DNA of 64,000 bases from Chlorops oryzae (GCA_020466095.1 CM035807.1:116859624-116923623), one strand, 5' to 3'. Shown: positions 23,984 to 35,713, counted from the stretch's first letter. Numbers and translations are program-made. The notes: generated by a model from the letters alone, not told the origin.

Positions 23984-26900
23984 CTGGAAAAAAAAGCCAA
24001 AAAATGTTTTTGAAATACTCTGTGGCACGGCGGCTAACAGCGCAAAGTAAAGAAATAAAAAATGCCTCTCTATATAGCGTACGACCTTGAAAAATATTTT
24101 TTTTTTTTTTTGTAAATATCTCTTGATATTTAACACACATAAGAGTAGACAAAAGATCAAAGAAAATTAAAAATAGCAGCTCAGAAATTCCTTTTCGATA
24201 CGAAATACATTAAAAAACACAATAAAACTTACTCAGTGGAGCGACGGCACCAGGTACAGATGGGCATTCAACCTGTCCAAACATTTTCGATTCGTTGTGC
24301 TGATCAACATGATTATTTGCCATCTTTGTTGTACCACCTTCAGCACCTTCAGCACCACCTTCAGCACCGCCGCCAACAACGTCGAGAAATCGTTTATCTT
24401 TCGCGCATTGACTAGGCGATACAAACAAAGCTCGACCCTCGTGGCATTTGAACAAACTAAAAACGAGAGGCAATAAAATAAAATGTTCGAGTACAAAGAA
24501 TATCAGCTGAAAAGCATATTTCGAAATCATCATCGTTTCCACTTACGGCAGTCCATTGAACGAGCCGTCAGTTGTCAACAGCTGTTTGTTTGTGTTTTCA
24601 TCCTCTAGCTCGATGCCCACCATAATGCCATTCGCGCCGGGTGGTAGCCCAATCCAACGTATAACACCGTAAAGATCTTTGGGCGACTCGGGTACGGACA
24701 ATTCCACCATAGATCCGACACCCAAGCCAGTGTCTGGCACCTCTTGCAGCGATATGCTCTTAATGAATTCGGCATCGGGCGGCGGCGGCGGCGGCGGTGC
24801 AATCGTTTTGGGCAATTCGGTTGCATCGAAATTATCTGCATTAAGAAGATTTACATATGTTGGTGTTGTTGTTTTTCGTGTTAATTTTCCTAAATGGAAA
24901 AAAAATCGAGGAGCACATGCAAATTATGTGATCATTAAATGTTAAAAGTTCAATCCCCGAAGAATGTGAATGTGTGTGTCTTGACCTGATTTCGGTGGCT
25001 GAAAATCTTTTGCGCTCGATCCAGGTGAAACGGACGCAACAGGTTGAAAGAACTCCAAGACGGTTAATGGTATGTGATTATAAATTGACGAGTCACTTGG
25101 TGATACAGACAGTTGTCTTTGCATTTTATTTTTATTTATTTTTTTTTTTTTTTTTGTATGCTCTCCTCCTTTTCTTTTTGAGAAACTTCTTTAAAAATTA
25201 TGTTTTTTATTCGTTTGAATTTTTTTCGTTTTTCCGTCGAATTGCTTTGCGTATTGGGCCAATGCACTTAGCTCGTATACTAAACAATTCAGCGGTATTG
25301 ACAGTTCACGTTTACTTTTTTATCACATTTTCATTTTCATTTATTTTTTATTTGCCTTTTTCCGAAATTCTCTTTTGAATCTTGCAACATATGAATAGTT
25401 CTTCTGCGAGAGAAGCGTGAAGCTTCTCGTGGGAAAATTGAGCAACCTTTTTAAATTTAGATCGCCGATACTACTACACATATCTGTGAGAAGAGGGAGA
25501 AGTAATCTTTGTGTTGAAAAAAAAAAAAAAGAAACTTCGCGAGAAGTCTCTAAAATTAAATTCCGAACTCTTATTTTTATTATAATTTAGTTTGATGATT
25601 TGTGAGAATTTCTTTTAAAAAATATTGCAAAATCAGTGAAAAATTGTGTTACTCCTCTGAACACAAAGGACCTGACGACTCAGGAAGGCAACCGGAAAGG
25701 TACTACAATACAAACACTAATAGAAGTCGATCCTTTCGACCAGTGTTCTTGAAATATCCCTGAAAGATCCTTCCTTAAGCCGTTTTATATCGAAAAAACT
25801 AATTACGATAGAAAGATGAAACAAATAACGACTGATGTTAATAAAACAAGGAATCCGATTATTTTTTTAAATTTCACTATCAGAAAAAAATGTTTGCAAA
25901 TAAAATAAAATAAAAATTTAATACCTTTTAATTTCGATGATTGAACCTATCGATTATTGAAATATCGATTTCTGAACTATCGATTATTGAAACAATCGAT
26001 AATTGAACCTATCGATTATTGAAAAAATCGATTTTGAACTTATCGATTATTGAGTTAATCGATTACTTAACTTATCGATTATTGAAACGATCGATTATTG
26101 AACCTACCGACTATTGAAAAAATCGATTATTGAATTAATCGATTAATGAACCTATCGATTATTAAAGCTATCGATTATGGAACCTATCGACCATCGATTA
26201 TCAAACTGACACACGTTCTTGCTTCATCACGTTGTGAAAAATCTTCCGAAATTCTGCTAGTCTTAAGTCTTCCATTTTATAAACCAAATGAGAATTATAG
26301 CCGTCATGCTAACATTTTATTCTATGCACTGATGCCAGAAGGAGGGGTTTTTTTTTCGGTTTTGATGAATTTTTTCGATTTTACCTTTAACCAAAAATCG
26401 TTTCAAATGTTTACAACGGATTTTTACTGATCACTTTCCTAAAGAAAACAGAAATAAAGAGATTTCGTTCAATATCCAAGGGAAAAGATCCACCAAAATA
26501 CTGCTTAGGATCAGTGCTAGTTACAAAGTATGGCGAATTGAGGAAGAAAGTTTTTAAAATTCGACTTCTTGTATATTACCACGTGATATTAAATGAGGAG
26601 GGATACTTATAGGGCATTTACATATACGTTTTAGCGCTACTCGTTTAAGCTAAAACGACTAAGTCAAAACGGGGTGTTTACATATGCACATGTCGTTTTG
26701 TCATTTTGTAGTTATCTTTTGTTTGCTTAACACGTGAAATATGAGTGAATATTGTTATTTAGAAAAGAAGCAATTATTGAAATTGTGTTCGTTTTCTAAA
26801 TTGGTTGTGGAAACAACCTCACAATTTTTAAATTAAAAATTTCAATGACCATATGTTTTGCATTTTTATAGTGATGACACTCAGATTTCGATATTTTTAG

Positions 26901-29475
26901 CAGTTATAAGCAGGATTTATCTTATTAAGCTACTTGTTTTAAATTAAAACAGGAAAGTTTTGTACGATAAAACGAAACTAGTTTTTTATGCTAGGCAAGT
27001 CTAAAACGGAATTAATGCATAGTAAGCTATATATTAAACAATGAAATTTTTTATTAAACTTCAAAGATTGTTATTAATTCAATGATATTATGTGTACTAT
27101 CATTTAACACTGTTTGAATTTGTACAACAGACTTATGATTTTTATTAGTTTTTACACATCATAATTATTACATGCTGAAATGGTCAAATAAATATGGCAT
27201 ATGTTTAAACGGACCTATTCATGCACAGTAATTTTATTAAACTATTATAGGACATTACACCATTAACTTTTTTAAATTTAATTTTCAAATGATTGACTAT
27301 TCATATAGGGTTAAACAGCTACAAAAATTTAACTTGATTGAAATGCATGTCTAGACATATTTACCAATAAAATTAGTTTTATGATTTTAATAAAATTCAT
27401 CGTATATAATAGAATATTTTTTTTAAAAAGCATATCATCACACTATATATTAGTGAACGGTTTTATTATTCAATTTATGGAACGTTATGAGAAAGAGGGA
27501 GAAAGACGGGTCCAAGAAGATCTGCACGTTCTTGGCAATTAATTTTTTACGCAACGAAGTTCGACGGATCAGCTAGTAACTGTGTATACATATCTAGACT
27601 TGTTATTCGAAATGAACATAACCATAGCTCAGGTCGTATAGAAAAACCTAACTATAGCTCACATGGAATGGAATGGATTCTATTGTTAAAGGATTTTAAT
27701 TTCTAATAAAAGGAATTCGTAAAAAGAATTTCCAGCATTAAAGAAAATTCTCAAATAAAATGAAGACTTACTTGGGCGCTTCTGACTTACTCTTCTTGCT
27801 AATGGCGATAGTTCCGCTAGTGGTTTCTGCTGCAACATGATTGGACCTCTCAATAGTTCGATGTCCTCTGTCCGGATTACTCCGTGTTCCGCCAAAATGT
27901 GAGAGCGGATTAGCAGACTTCACGCGATCACCTTTTGTCAGTGTAGTAGTACTATTATTATCGGCACTGACGACTGCACTCAGAGGCTTTAACGGCTTGT
28001 TTAAAATATTCGCCGCATCACCGGCTGTGTTTGGCCAATTCGAGCCAAGCAAATCCGCTAGATCCACATCCTTTGCTCGTTGCTTATCAACAACAACAAC
28101 GACAGTCGCCTCATTCTTTGTGGATTCCTGTATATCAGCTTGATCGATAACAACAATATCACGATCTTCTAAGCTTAAAATTGCCGATGGAGTGCGATGG
28201 TGTTTAAGTATGCCAGCAGGCGGCTGTGATATTGTATTTGGAATGTGTGTGCTGTGTGTGCTGCTGTCATTCGAATTACTATGGCTATGATGACTGCCGC
28301 CGCCAGCGATGCGGCGCTCAACGTTCTTTTGATGATTCTCAATCGATTGCTTAAAGTCTTCAGCATTATCCAAAGAGAATATTGGCTCTGCGTCGGTCAC
28401 CTTCTTCTGTTGTATCTGTTTTCGTCGTTCCATTGTACTTTCGGGTGATTTCGACGACTTGGATTTATCGGGAACGTCTGCGCCGCCAAAAGGAGCGTCT
28501 TTCAAAGCAGATGGTGACAAAGGTGTATCATAGAAATACGCTGTTGGTTCTTTCTGTTTCGGTTTCTTTTCGCGACGCAACGATGAGGTGCGATTACTTG
28601 GAGGTGGACTACATATATTCGGAGCGATCGCACTGACAACTTTGCCTACAGCTCCGTTGATCAAATCGAAGGGTGAAAACTTTTTCGTCGTTTCACTGGA
28701 GAGCTGTAAGAGTCGATCTGCTGTTGTGAATATTGCAAGTGTAGGATCAGTGTTCATATACTTTATGGAATATGGTACATCTTCCGCTTGTGGTGAATGT
28801 CCATAATCAAGATTCTAAATCGAAAATGAAAAAGAAAGTTTCTATTAATCATTTATAAATTGAATGCAGTTGGTGTATTTGAAATGTGATATTAATGCAA
28901 ATATTATATATCATGAAATTGAGAGTTGCACCCTTTCACCTGAGCACATTTTGGGGGCCTACCAATAATTCCAAGCCGAAGCAAAAGCCCGCCGGACTAA
29001 TCTCTGGAACAGGTCCAATGTAACGTATAATGCAATAATAACGCACCGAGCTATCGCGACTAAATAACGCACCGTCAACACCAACGATGTCGTTCTTCTT
29101 CAAATATATCACAAAACGACATTGCTCCTGATCCTGGAAAAAGCTCAAGCGACGTCCAGCATCACAAATGCTTATAACATAGGGCCACAGGTCTTCGTTG
29201 ACCTTACGCATATGGGTCTGTTGGCAATCGAACAACATATTCTCATAGATTGGATTCGGCTTAAAGAAATCGAGCACTTGAATTGTATTGTATTTTGAAG
29301 CGGTCACTGCATTCGTTTGGAAAACTTTCAATAGTGTCCCTGCTTCCACGGTCAAACGACTATCTCGAGTATTGGACGGTGCGTCTATCGGTGCCTCCTT
29401 GCTAACATGCATTTTCAGTTCCGTTTTGCATATTGTAATTGCATATTTACTGATCGGTTCAGCCATTTTCGACAT
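21964..29475 (-). CDS. CYLD: CYLD-type ubiquitin carboxyl-terminal hydrolase (spliced, 11 coding exons)
   Basis: Deubiquitinase; family members cleave K63- and Met1-linked ubiquitin chains, acting in the cytoplasm on NF-kB and JNK signalling (in Drosophila, with TRAF2 in the JNK pathway). Coding exons on the minus strand: 29475-28963, 28814-27772, 25116-24986, 24835-24547, 24456-24233, 23983-23829, 23295-23077, 22941-22707, 22636-22495, 22416-22220, 22157-21964. All introns are GT-AG and phases agree, giving about 1113 residues (human CYLD is 956). Order: CAP-Gly-like module at about 145-210 split by intron 1; low-complexity linker to about 590; canonical CAP-Gly with YGVIRWIG and DGSFNGLP at about 595-700; USP domain from about 745. 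Catalytic Cys758 lies in GHHNSCYLD, His1024 in ETSHYVAF, Asp1043 in FFDSMADR. B-box ligands are C941, C944, C952, C955, C971, C974, H979 and H981. The C-terminus [10 protein letters not shown] is family-typical. MSKM allows two starts; I took the first. The exon 3 acceptor is the weakest junction. Confidence 0.95.
23344..23805. mobile_element. MITE in CYLD intron 6
   Basis: Ends TAGGGCATTTACATA and TATGTAAACGGCCTATA form an imperfect inverted repeat. The interior contains repeated AAAACG/CGTTTTAG motifs. A second copy lies in CYLD intron 2 at 26608-27219 with over 300 bp near-identical. The right border is about 23 bp from the exon 6 donor. Confidence 0.82.
25935..26205. repeat. ATCGATT motif array, copy 3 (CYLD intron 2)
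   Basis: About 270 bp of tandem, roughly 17-20-bp units such as CCTATCGATTATTGAAA. It is the shortest of the three arrays and has its own unit wording. The downstream homologous module starts at 26210. Confidence 0.88.
26206..26575 (+). mobile_element. Conserved module flanking ATCGAT array 3 (CYLD intron 2)
   Basis: Closely matches 10860-11230 over about 350 bp. Non-coding, carried in the sense opposite to CYLD transcription. Confidence 0.8.
26608..27219. mobile_element. MITE in CYLD intron 2, second copy
   Basis: Left ~380 bp is near-identical to 23344-23700. The right half differs and ends GGCATATGTTTAAACGGACC, matching the family terminus. It may be a longer family member. Confidence 0.75.
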
Positions 29476-29524
29476 CTTACAGGTAGTGTGTGGAGTGGGG
29501 ACGGATTAAGGCACTTTTCGCGTT

Positions 29525-29986
29525 TCTAAAATATAAGTTTTTTGGGAACAAAATCAAAATATAGGGATATACATGTAGGTACATAGAAAACAAGAAACCG
29601 AATCATTTAAATATGGAGGATGAAAGCGATGATTATCAATGGACGATGGTTGATGAAATTGTCGTTACTTGTGCGTTAATCTTATTTGTTTTACTACAGA
29701 CTATGCTCAGCTTAAATGTTAATGCGTTTCCGATGACATTTAACGTATGTACATCTAGAGATTAAGTGGGCGAGTGCACATACATACATACTTCCACATT
29801 ACAGTATTAATCATTTATATTGCAATATTGTTACAGTTACAGGCAAAAAAAATAACCAAACATTGAAATAAACAAATGAATCATCATCAAACATTCGAAA
29901 ACAACAAAAACAATCATTTTCAATTTTGAATTTTCTATGATGTTAAGCAATACACAAAAGTAGAAACTTGTGAAAAGAATACTTAC
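29525..29986 (-). other. Probable 5' UTR intron of CYLD
   Basis: On the minus strand a strong donor (AAC followed by GTAAGTATT) has its first intron base at 29986, and an acceptor ending TATTTTAG lies at 29526-29527, 50 nt upstream of the CYLD start codon. A non-coding first exon would therefore end at 29987 and the second exon would begin at 29525. The region upstream of 29987 to about 30100 is the likely first exon and promoter. No TATA box is obvious. Transcript data would be needed to fix the start site. Confidence 0.5.
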
Positions 29987-30101
29987 GTTCTACACTTGCC
30001 ACATTTAAATTGGCTTCGATTTATCTATTGAATTTCATAAAAATGTCCAAAACATTTTTTTTCACTAATTTTCCCAGATGTAAACAAATACCTGCCAGTG
30101 C

Positions 30102-30723
30102 TAGGGATGCAAACGATATATCGATGTTTCCAAAACATCGATGTTTCAATCCTCGAAATCGATGTTTTAATATCGATGTTGAAATCAAAAACATCGATGA
30201 TACATCGTTTTTCATGGGCGATATTTTGTATGTGGAAACAGGTATGTAACTCTAAAAGCGTGTAGAAATAAATATTAAGGGTCCTCATGCAACTCATTTA
30301 CACCGTGTAAGCTGAGTGAAGTTCGTAAAACTGTCAAATTTTGTATGCAATTTTGACAGTTTACTTACTTCACTCAGTTTACACGGTGTAAATGTGTTGC
30401 TTGAGGACCCATATTATCAAAAATGAACCAGTGTAAAAGGCCTCATAATTAGCGCGCCATTTTTCGTTTTATCCGTGATCTATACTTCAATCAGCATGGC
30501 AAAACGTGCGAAGAAATTATTTTTGGACTGCATTGAGATGTGTTTCTTGGTTGGAATAAGCAATCATCATCTCTGAATGAAGGTTTAAAAATTGTAATTA
30601 GCAATATCGGAAAAACATCGATATATCGTGTGGAAACGTCGATATTTTTAACATCGATGTTTAACTTTTGGAAACATCGATATTCTCATATCGATATTTT
30701 TTATGAGCGATATTGCATCCCTA
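30102..30723. mobile_element. TAGGGATGCAA-ended element with ATCGATGTTT motifs, next to CYLD 5' end
   Basis: Inverted ends TAGGGATGCAA (30102) and TTGCATCCCTA (ends 30723). Subterminal zones hold many ATCGATGTTT and ATATCGATG motifs. A separate 132-bp foldback element sits in the middle. The left border is about 115 bp upstream of the proposed first-exon donor of CYLD. Confidence 0.72.
30279..30410. mobile_element. 132-bp foldback element nested in the previous element
   Basis: GGGTCCTCA... and ...TGAGGACCC ends, with arms of nearly 60 bp that pair almost perfectly (TTTACACCGTGTAA and ACTTCACTCAG). ATATTA lies at both borders as a possible target duplication. Confidence 0.8.
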
Positions 30724-31284
30724 AGAACAAGTATTACAACTAGAGTTGTAGAATATCGTTACTATTCGGTAAAAAGTAACGACTACTGTAGTCAGTAATC
30801 AATAACGTTTCGTTACTGATGGAAGTATCTCGTTACTAGTACTTTTTTTCTTGCACACATGCCAGCTGATGGTTTCCGGAATAATTAAGTACTAAAATAA
30901 TGGGTCCGCAAAACAGTATGGTAGTAGAGTTAAGTTGATATTTGATTACTAACTACTGGGTAAAGAGTCAAAGAGCATAAGGGAGTTTTGAGTACTTTAT
31001 CAACCTTGAGATGTTCTATATGCTTGAGTTATTTAATGATTGAATGAACAATATTTAGAAAAATAGAACGAGTACTTAGTAACGAGTAATTACTTCACAA
31101 AAAATAACGAATACACCAGAGTAGTGAATATAATTATACGCTTCTAAATGTCTGAAATAACTCTAATTATGTGGAAACATGCTATAAGAATAAGTTTTAT
31201 CTTCTGTGTAAAAAATAATTGTTATTTCCTGATCAAAAAATAAAACTTGAAATAATTTTTATTTTTTTATCAAAAAATAATACT
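30724..31284. other. No gene recognised; contains one mariner-like solo end
   Basis: AT-rich. The phrase ATGTGGAAACATGCTATA at 31171-31188 matches the right end of the element at 41517-42014. Confidence 0.4.
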
Positions 31285-31428
31285 CTAAGGGCCGTTTTCT
31301 ACTCTTTTTTTATCTGTAAGTTAAATTATCCTGATGATAATTTCATACAAATTTGATTAATAAGCCAAAGAAATTGAAATTTAACTGGCAGATAGAGATT
31401 AAAAGTAGGTTGAGAAAACGGCCCTAAG
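31285..31428. mobile_element. 144-bp foldback element (CTAAGGGCCGTTTTCT ends)
   Basis: CTAAGGGCCGTTTTCT at the left and AGAAAACGGCCCTAAG at the right. The flanks ATAATACTC and ATAACACTC look like an imperfect target duplication. Confidence 0.75.
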
Positions 31429-31792
31429 AATAACACTCAAATACTAATTTTTAAAATATAATTTATTTTTTTATTGATTTTAAAAATTCAAAATTCAAAA
31501 ATAATTATTATTTTCGGTCCCTGCATAAAAGTCAATATTTAACAGTAAAACTTTTTTCAAATAAAATATACAAAGTCAAAAATTGTCTGTTTTTGTTTAA
31601 CTTTTATTATAAAAGTTATAAAAATTACTGTGTTTCATTCAAAAACCATTTTTAAATTGAATAAATTTCTGTTCAATGAGCCGGCATAATTTATTTAAAT
31701 TGTTATAAATAATTATAATAACAATTGAAATAATAAAAATAATTTTTTTTATTTCTAAAAAATTCGCCTGATTTAAAAAAAAAAAAATTTTG

Positions 31793-31870
31793 TTGGGAGG
31801 TGGGTGGGATTTGAACCCACCTCATCTCGAACGACCTTCACTTTTTATGAAACACAGTCACAATGTGACG
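31793..31870 (-). repeat. tRNA-like fragment, minus strand
   Basis: The minus strand reads GGTGGGTTCAAATCCCACCC, an ideal T-arm and B box with a closed 5-bp stem. The 5' half of a cloverleaf is not recognisable, so this looks like a SINE or tRNA relic. On the plus strand it is followed at 31868-31935 by short GTGACGAAAC repeats. Confidence 0.4.
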
Positions 31871-32186
31871 AAACTCATAAAGTGCGTGACGAAACCCAAT
31901 CCGTGCGTGACGAAACCCAAAATTTCGTGACAATTGCATGGCTATTTTTTGAAATTCTTTTTGCTTCAGTAATGCCAGTTGAAAGTAAAATCCTGTTCCT
32001 AAACCATAAAAAATCTCCCAGAAGAAAATCTCCCAAAGATTACGTCTTCGCAAAATTGGTTCTTATCCGAATTATATATTATATTATATTATTATATACA
32101 ACAGTTTGCGTCTTAGTCAAATTGGTTTGTGTCCAAACTAGGTACCTACAGCAAAAAAATATGCGTCTGAACTATGTGTGTTCATG

Positions 32187-32187
<1 letters not shown>

Positions 32188-32253
<66 letters not shown>

Positions 32254-32260
32254 TATATAT
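32188..32260. repeat. (TA)n microsatellite
   Basis: About 70 bp of TA repeats. The broken end of a foldback element (family of 118-579) begins immediately after it at 32263. Confidence 0.9.
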
Positions 32261-32262
32261 AA

Positions 32263-32345
32263 TAGTGATGCCACGAATATTCGGTCACTATGCGGCATTT
32301 TTTCAGTATTCAGTATTCGGAATAGTTAAAATATTCTATAAATAT
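32263..32345. mobile_element. Partial copy of the AGTGATGCCACGAAT foldback element
   Basis: TAGTGATGCCACGAATATTC, then a stretch matching the right arm of 118-579 (CAGTATTCGG, GAATAGTTAAAATATTC). Truncated. Confidence 0.65.
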
Positions 32346-34147
32346 TCTCATTTATTTGTTCAGTCTTTGAATTAAAATGAAATTTAACGATGAAAATGCT
32401 CTTCTCATTGAAAATCGAGTTGCTCGAGTCCAAAGATAGGCATTTATATACGATTTCAAAGTTTTCAATTGGGTTGAAAATAGCTAAAAGCTTATCTGTT
32501 AGCACATTCGATCCTCCTATGCCTCCAGCATTTTTACTTGCGTATATATAGTCGTCACCACATAGACAATAACTGGTCAAAATTTCGTGCACCGGGGAGA
32601 ATATATATGTATCTCGATTTGGAACTGAAAAATTTTTACGGTGTCGAATTGAAAATTTGTAGAAGAAAGGAAAAAGTTCAATGGTGTGAAAAAAGCGGAT
32701 AGTAGCAAATCATTTGAACAACTTTTAGTATGGGATGAAAATATACTCCCCAGTTTTATTTTTAAAATAAATAAATCAAAAGGACAACAAGATTCATTCG
32801 GCCTTATCATAATGAAAATATAAACCCAAAGTATCAGCAGAAATAATTAAATTCTAGGTATTAAAATACCCATTGAAAAATAAAAAAATTTCTTTTCAGA
32901 TTCCTTAATAAATTAATGATAGCCCACTTGGCCGTAATTAAATCCTTTCGTGCCTATGGCGACAATACATCCACAAAAAAAAACTTCAAGTTATTCATCA
33001 AATAATTACGGTTTTTTATCCGACGGAAGTTATATTCAGAATTAACTGGGATTTAAGCACCCACGATAAAAAATTTTGCAGTCGAAGTCGTAATTTTTGT
33101 GCGTTTGAGACGGTTTTTATGCTGGTCTAAAAATGAAGAGCTATTTAAGGATTTCTAGTTATGCAGGATATGTTCCTTTTTTTTAACGAAATATTTAAGA
33201 TGCAGGCAAAGTTTCACTTGAGAATTAACCCATTTATTAAATGAAACTCTGGAGCGAAAGGGTTAAGACTTGGCAACAATTTTTGAAAATATCTCAAATT
33301 TGATTCCTTTAAATCCATTGCACATCATTTTATATGAACTAAAAAATACTTGTTGTGCCTTATTAGTAACGTCAATTCATTCGTGTCAGTAAAATGAGGC
33401 TGACGACGGTCCCCAAATAATTGTCAACCCCAGGATTGGATAGACAAACAATGAAAGACGATTTGAGAGAATTTATGGACCATAAATACAGAAAAATTCT
33501 AAAAATTTCTGAATAAAATTTTCAAAAAACTGGTCCTTTTTGGCCAGTTTGGAACTGACAAAATCTTAGACTAGTTTAACGTTTTTAAAAAATTTGACGT
33601 AAAATTCTTAGAATTTTCACTTATCTATATAAATTTTTTCAAAAAATTGTCAACTAGTCCTTTTTGGACCAGTTTGGAACTAGACCCAAACTAGTCTAGT
33701 TGTAATCAATATTTTTTAAAACTGTTAGCCCTAAAATTCTTAGAATTTTTCACTTATTCTATATAAAAATTTTCATCCAAATCGGACCCATGAATTTTTC
33801 GGGTTTTTGTTATTTTTTGGTCCATAACTCTTTAAACTACCCTAGCTCCCCAAAGTTTTTTTGGTTAATGTCTATAATTGTTCAATAACCACTTGAAATA
33901 AAGCACTATCAAACTCTTTCTGGACAGGCCACTGCCAATGCACGCCAACATATAGAACTACCCTTCAGTAATGATGAGGTCAACTTACCAAAAAGGAGTG
34001 CTCTGAGTTACCTGGAATATGGCAAGTCAAAATGAAGAGTATTATATATATGAGAACTGACTCTTTAAAAAAGCACTTCGTTTTTGCAGGTCGAAACGCT
34101 TTCCTTGTGGGCTTTAGGAATTGATCCAGCGCTTCAAACCTGCAGAA
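32346..34147. other. No gene recognised; short direct duplication at 33530-33770
   Basis: AT-rich. The segment at about 33530-33640 is repeated with divergence at 33650-33770 (GTCCTTTTTGG, CAGTTTGGAACT, AAAATTCTTAGAATTTT). Otherwise nothing is recognised. Confidence 0.45.
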
Positions 34148-34869
34148 CTACCCAGCAAGAATCGTAACCGTTAGATAACTAGCTACGTACCCGATACGGG
34201 TACCAGATGTTGCGGTATTTTCTTCGTTACAAGCTTATGGGAAAGAGGAGATTTATACCGCTATGTTGCTGAAAAGATGTTGCGCACACTGTGTACATGT
34301 AGCAACAATCTTTTTCTGTTGCGGCAATCTGTGCATAGGTTCGTCTCTTTTTGGCACATTGCATGTATCTGAAATGTCGCAGTACTTGTAACTAGTTAAT
34401 ACCCAGTTATTAGTAAAGAAAAGATATGAAAATCTTTTTTCATCCGTTTAGTTGAAATTAAAAAAAAATTATTTCTAAAAATTATTTTATATATAAATAA
34501 GTACTTAAAGCTCCGACGCTTGCAACTTTTGAAATAATTAAATGGCGACATATCTTATTGATGTATAAACCTCAGAGACATGCAGGAATGAGTAAATCAA
34601 TGGGTACATCATTGAATACTTGCGTCAAAGTAGTATTTTGAAGTATTTCTGCGATTTATTTCCTTACTACATATTATTTTAATTATGTTTTTATTCATGA
34701 GCATCACTTTGGCGTATCCTAATTAAGGAGACTGAAAACAATTCATTGGTTACTTTCGCGAAAATTCAACACTAGAAAAATGTGTATACAGAACATGCAT
34801 TGGTGTTAGTAACTGCAACATTTGCTCATATGTATTAGTGAGTTTCGGTAGTAGTTTCTTGCTGGGTAG
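34148..34869. mobile_element. ~720-bp inverted-repeat element (CTACCCAGCAAGAA ends)
   Basis: Perfect 14-bp ends CTACCCAGCAAGAA and TTCTTGCTGGGTAG. The interior has repeated TGTTGC and GCAACA motifs. Target duplication unclear. Non-coding. Confidence 0.7.
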
Positions 34870-35705
34870 CAGCTATTATTGAGTTCAGGTCCCATTGGAT
34901 TAACTATTTTCAACATTGCTATAAATCGATAAAAAAAAATATGCGTTGATGGGTTAAGAGTATTATTTTTTTACGTAAAAGCCCCGACGTTCGTCCACTA
35001 ATTGGACATTTAAAAAAAAAATTTCATTCAATTTTCATCGATTGCCCAAAAGCACAGAGCAAATTTCAGTAATGAAGCTGAAAAAAATATGATTTGAGAT
35101 TGAGATCCGTTGGAGTGCCTGCATATTTACTAATAAGCAAGCTAAATTGCAGTGTTAAGTTGCCAACGAAAGCTCTCACGAGATTATTCAAGACAAAATC
35201 TTCCATCTTTACAAGTCATTTGGCCTGGAAGTTTTTGCTTATTCAGCTCCATTTGTGAACTCGTTCTCAACGTTACTCGATTACTTGGCAGCTGTTGACT
35301 CGAGGACAAGAAGCGAAGAAAAATTCCAATTTCTTTTCTCTTTTTCTTCTTATTTATACTTTTCTCTTTTCAATAAATTTTTTTTCCTCAACCTTTTTTT
35401 TTTTTTTCGATTTTTAATTCATTCAACTTTCAGTGAACGCAGCTGTGCAACATATTGCCCTAGTGATTTGCGCATTTGTTGTAGGCCTTGTGCGCTTAGA
35501 TGCACGAACGAACCGGCATGGGTTGGAGGTGAAGTTTCATTCACTCGGACACCTGTGACAAGTTCAAGAAAACGTTGCAGGGAGCAAATGGTTGCTTTTC
35601 TTTTTATTAAGTTTATGGTATTAAGTAAAGTAAAGTCAAAGAAAAAAAAAGGTAAAAATAATGAAACAGCAAAAAAAAAATCTTAGACCTTTCTGTGTTT
35701 CTTCT
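34870..35705. other. No gene recognised
   Basis: A GC-richer stretch at 35240-35600 has a T-rich run ending CAACTTTCAG (35433) that could be an acceptor, but no open frame of known type follows. Confidence 0.35.
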
Positions 35706-35713
35706 ATCATTTT

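Noticed and set aside
31804..32250. 148-codon plus-strand frame
   Set aside because: Composed of a tRNA-like relic, GTGACGAAAC repeats and a (TA)n tail; not a gene.
32326..32592. 88-codon minus-strand frame
   Set aside because: Considered as a transposase remnant, but no recognisable motif was found.
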